NCBI RefSeq assembly: GCF_000374025.1
Contig: NZ_KB893172.1
Span: 372,001-436,000 of the forward strand
DNA length: 64,000 nt
Direction: 5' to 3'
Source: Spirosoma panaciterrae DSM 21099
GTDB lineage: Bacteria; Bacteroidota; Bacteroidia; Cytophagales; Spirosomataceae
The stretch's first letter is position 1; every line of letters begins with the position of its first letter. The notes under the pieces were generated by a model. That model saw only the letters and a program-made list of their open reading frames with translations, was not told where the DNA came from and ran no database searches. The position numbers and the translations under genes are program-made. Shown here piece by piece: positions 61,671 through 64,000 of the stretch.

Positions 61671-63195
61671 CACTGGTCGATTTGGCAGGTTGGCCCGCGT
61701 TCTCTTCGGTGTAGGTCAGCTTGTTCAGGTAAAAAACTTCGCGTTGGCTGCCTGAGGTTCTGGAAGGGGCTATTTTCTGAAAACCGCAGGCCAGAAAATG
61801 CCGATCGTACCAGGCCATCAGATTGTCCTGGGCCGAGAAGGTTACTTTCTCATTCTCAGCCGCTGTTTTCAGTTTAAACTTTTCGGTCTCTTTCAGCACC
61901 TTGCTTTCCTGAATTACTTCGGTCGTGATTTCGCCATCGTTGGGGTAGGCCATCACCATACGGTCGCCCTGATGCGATACCTGTACCATTTCGGTTAGCT
62001 CTTTGCTGAGAAGCTCCTTGATGGGGAAGCAGTTGTCCCACAGAAGATTCCCCTGCTTGTCGAAGCCACAGATGAACGCATGGGTGTATCGATACCCTTC
62101 GTAGCGGTCGGAGCCCCGAACAATGCCGCCATAGGCCAGCGTACTGCCCCGGTATTGAGGGTAATACACTTCGGCCACCAGTGTAAGGCCCGTAGGCGTA
62201 GGCTGGAGGTCGTGGACCAGTAGCCGGTAATGGAATTTGTAGTCCTTACCTTCCTCTTTCTTCTTGTTGGCTTTGGCCAGTAGTTTTTGCTGTCGCTGCG
62301 GTTTCAGGTAATCGAAAAAATGCTGCAACTGCGAAAACTCGATGTACTGAACCGACTTACTGGCCTCATCGGCATGTTCGCCATGGTGGATACGGGTAAC
62401 GTAAATACCCTGTGAGTAGGGGGTGCAATCGGTCGAGTAATTACCCACCAGCAACGATTCCTGCTCATTGACGGGCAGCAGCTTACCCGAAATCAGGCTC
62501 TTTTCGGCTCCGTCGAAATCGAGCGTACGCACCAGCTTGCAGTCGTAATTATAGGTTCGGATCGAGAACTGGCAGTGCCGCTTCAGCGAATGGACCAGTA
62601 CGTTGACCTCCCGTCGGGATTCGTCAATTTCCAGACCACTAAGCTCCATCCGATTTACGTACATGCCCGGAAGCACTTTAGCCGACTGATCGAAGAACGA
62701 GAACGCCATTACAACCGGGCGACCATGCCGGTATCCGCCCACGTAAGCCTGGCTACCTAAAACCTTAAAATACTGGACATCGAACTGGTCGAGCAGCGTC
62801 CCCTCAAAGGTTTCGAACACGCCATCATCGAGATGGAGCCGCAGAAACTGGAATTTGCCCCGGTCGTAATCGCGAAACAGGTGATATACGTACTGGTCTG
62901 TGTGACAGTCCAATACGGGGGTGTAATCATAGCTCTGTTTGAATTGGGTTTTCCAGAGTAATTTTAGATTGACGTCGTATTTCTGGAAGTTCAGGTTGGC
63001 GGGCGTATTGTCGTAAAAGGCACCCGTTCGGATAGTAACCAAAAGGCCCTTGTCGTTTAGGGGCGTTACGTCAAATGCTTCGGCTTCGTCGGGGTCCGAG
63101 GGGATTTCGAGCCGTAACGACTGAGCCAACTGTGCAGACACAGATGTACAGGTAACGACCAAAAACAGGCAGACTATGTAGAGCGTTCGAAGCAT
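61636..63195 (-). CDS. Exported protein of unknown function, beta-propeller-like
   Basis: A 519-residue protein with a signal peptide (about 1-21, ending SVSA). I do not recognise a family. The sequence is strand-rich with repeated patterns such as LNDKGLLVTIRTG, LLVGNYSTD, GLTLVAEVYYP and FDKQGNLLWDNCF, which suggests a propeller-like secreted or outer-membrane-associated protein. The C-terminus is Lys/Ser/Thr-rich. It overlaps the DUF2905 gene tail-to-tail by 35 bases. Function unknown. Confidence 0.82.
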   Translation of the reverse strand: MLRTLYIVCLFLVVTCTSVSAQLAQSLRLEIPSDPDEAEAFDVTPLNDKGLLVTIRTGAFYDNTPANLNFQKYDVNLKLLWKTQFKQSYDYTPVLDCHTDQYVYHLFRDYDRGKFQFLRLHLDDGVFETFEGTLLDQFDVQYFKVLGSQAYVGGYRHGRPVVMAFSFFDQSAKVLPGMYVNRMELSGLEIDESRREVNVLVHSLKRHCQFSIRTYNYDCKLVRTLDFDGAEKSLISGKLLPVNEQESLLVGNYSTDCTPYSQGIYVTRIHHGEHADEASKSVQYIEFSQLQHFFDYLKPQRQQKLLAKANKKKEEGKDYKFHYRLLVHDLQPTPTGLTLVAEVYYPQYRGSTLAYGGIVRGSDRYEGYRYTHAFICGFDKQGNLLWDNCFPIKELLSKELTEMVQVSHQGDRMVMAYPNDGEITTEVIQESKVLKETEKFKLKTAAENEKVTFSAQDNLMAWYDRHFLACGFQKIAPSRTSGSQREVFYLNKLTYTEENAGQPAKSTSAKTRKSDGSER

Positions 63196-63293
63196 ATACT
63201 CAAATTTACGAATTTCAGCGTACAGTTTACGGTTTAACGGATACCATAAATCTTACCAGCAATAATCATACTGTTCTGATAAAAACGGACTCG

Positions 63294-64000
63294 CTATACT
63301 TGCCACCGCTTCTTCAGGAAGTCTTTCATGAATACGTTGATGTCCCACTGGCTGGCGACGGGTAGGTTGGTATAGGGCAATGTAGGCAGATAACCTGGGG
63401 CCGGTCCAAATTCGCAGGTAACCGTAAGCAGGGGGGCATTGGCACGCTGGAGCCGGTCGCGAATGGCGTCCCACCATTTGGCGTGTGTTTCCAGCGCATC
63501 TTTCCATTCGGGGGCTCGCGGGTCGGTTACCTGTGGGGCCTCGGGCTGGCCCACCCGGCAGTGAATATGGTCGCTGACGGCAATCGCACGGTCCACATTG
63601 TCAGCCTGATCGCCCAGATACGACTCCGCTACATTGACCCAGTGCGAATAATCGGCGGTGAGTCGCAGGCCGGGTAGTTTGAGCAGGTAGTATTGAATGG
63701 CTGGGGCGCTGTAAGAAAAACGGCCCCGGTGCGTTTCGTGCAAAATCCGGACACCAGTTTGTTTCTGGACATCGGCGGCTGTCTGAATCAGCTCAACATT
63801 CTGCTCGAAGGTAAAGTAATCGTGGCCGGTATGGGCGTTGATGAACAGGGGTTTGTTAGAAGCAACGTCGAGCAGATCGTCGTGGTACTTTTTCTTATGC
63901 TCGGCAAAATTACTTCCTCCGCCAAAGGCCATCAAAATGGGTTCGAGGCCGTGATCACGCATGACCTGCGCAGCTTCTTTTCGTTTGCCAGGACCAGCCG
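63294..64000 (-). CDS. Sugar phosphate isomerase/epimerase-like TIM barrel (5' truncated)
   Basis: The frame stays open beyond ATG 63962 to the right edge of the window (AGPGKRKEAAQVM), so that ATG is internal and the gene starts outside. The visible 235 codons carry the AP endonuclease 2/xylose isomerase-like barrel pattern: FINAHTGHDYFT, ILHETHRGR, LTADYSHW, DHIHCRVGQPEAP and VTCEFGP. The acidic and His residues in these motifs are likely metal ligands. Substrate is unknown; in Bacteroidota such genes often lie in sugar or inositol catabolism loci. Confidence 0.85.
   Translation of the reverse strand, partial: AGPGKRKEAAQVMRDHGLEPILMAFGGGSNFAEHKKKYHDDLLDVASNKPLFINAHTGHDYFTFEQNVELIQTAADVQKQTGVRILHETHRGRFSYSAPAIQYYLLKLPGLRLTADYSHWVNVAESYLGDQADNVDRAIAVSDHIHCRVGQPEAPQVTDPRAPEWKDALETHAKWWDAIRDRLQRANAPLLTVTCEFGPAPGYLPTLPYTNLPVASQWDINVFMKDFLKKRWQV

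Noticed and set aside
1-64000. tRNA, rRNA, insertion sequence, prophage and CRISPR genes
   Set aside because: Looked for and not seen; no cloverleaf-like, transposase, integrase or array signal was recognised by eye.

Overview
The window reads as chromosomal DNA of a Bacteroidota, most likely a Cytophagales of the Spirosoma/Runella/Dyadobacter group. Supporting signs are a hybrid two-component regulator with an AraC-type output domain, many lipoproteins, DUF2911 and DUF5683 proteins, MacB/FtsX-type permeases without an adjacent ATPase, a long signal peptidase I, TAnnTTTG-type promoter elements, and roughly half G+C. The genus is inferred from gene content, not from a marker gene. I saw no rRNA, tRNA, transposase, integrase or CRISPR array.

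Layout. 1-9.4 kb: the end of a hybrid histidine kinase, a LytTR protein, a very large ThuA/sugar-dehydrogenase/cytochrome lipoprotein, a Tat-exported NIF3-like protein and a YgiQ radical SAM protein. 9.5-15.7 kb: an ECF sigma factor with a membrane partner, a Crp-like regulator, a sulfatase, and a parallel beta-helix lipoprotein paired with a diheme cytochrome. 15.8-18.4 kb: an RNA-repair locus, with an RNA ligase and an HD-polynucleotide kinase translationally coupled on the minus strand and a divergent KptA/Tpt1 2'-phosphotransferase. 18.5-23.9 kb: a glucuronoxylan/xylose block of GH115, a Nudix-like regulator, a strong palindromic operator and xylose isomerase. 24-28.6 kb: a PHM-like copper monooxygenase with a heme site, a methyltransferase, ApaG, uracil-DNA glycosylase and an amidase. 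28.7-33.5 kb: a housekeeping run parA-parB-DUF5683-dapB-lepB.

33.7-47 kb: a frameshifted serine hydrolase, two tandem YncE-propeller/phosphoesterase lipoproteins with acidic tails, an MBL hydrolase, YifB, DUF2911, a PAS histidine kinase and a DUF1835 protein. 47-58.6 kb: a VCBS/cytochrome lipoprotein, three tandem ABC permeases separated by duplicated hairpin spacers, and a DEAD-box helicase with a long leader. 59-61.2 kb: an AT-rich cluster of an SDR, a photolyase-like FAD protein lacking the antenna domain, and a 52-residue DUF2256 protein. 61.4-64 kb: DUF2905, a secreted protein of unknown function and a truncated TIM-barrel gene.

The most interesting system is the RNA-repair locus. Its three enzymes can be read as end healing (HD phosphoesterase plus 5'-kinase), sealing (ligase) and 2'-phosphate removal (KptA). 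The carbohydrate genes also form a logical unit: GH115 removes glucuronic acid from xylan, and a Nudix-fold sensor probably controls xylA through the palindrome upstream of it. Many intergenic spaces hold strong hairpins, several of which look like members of dispersed repeat families.
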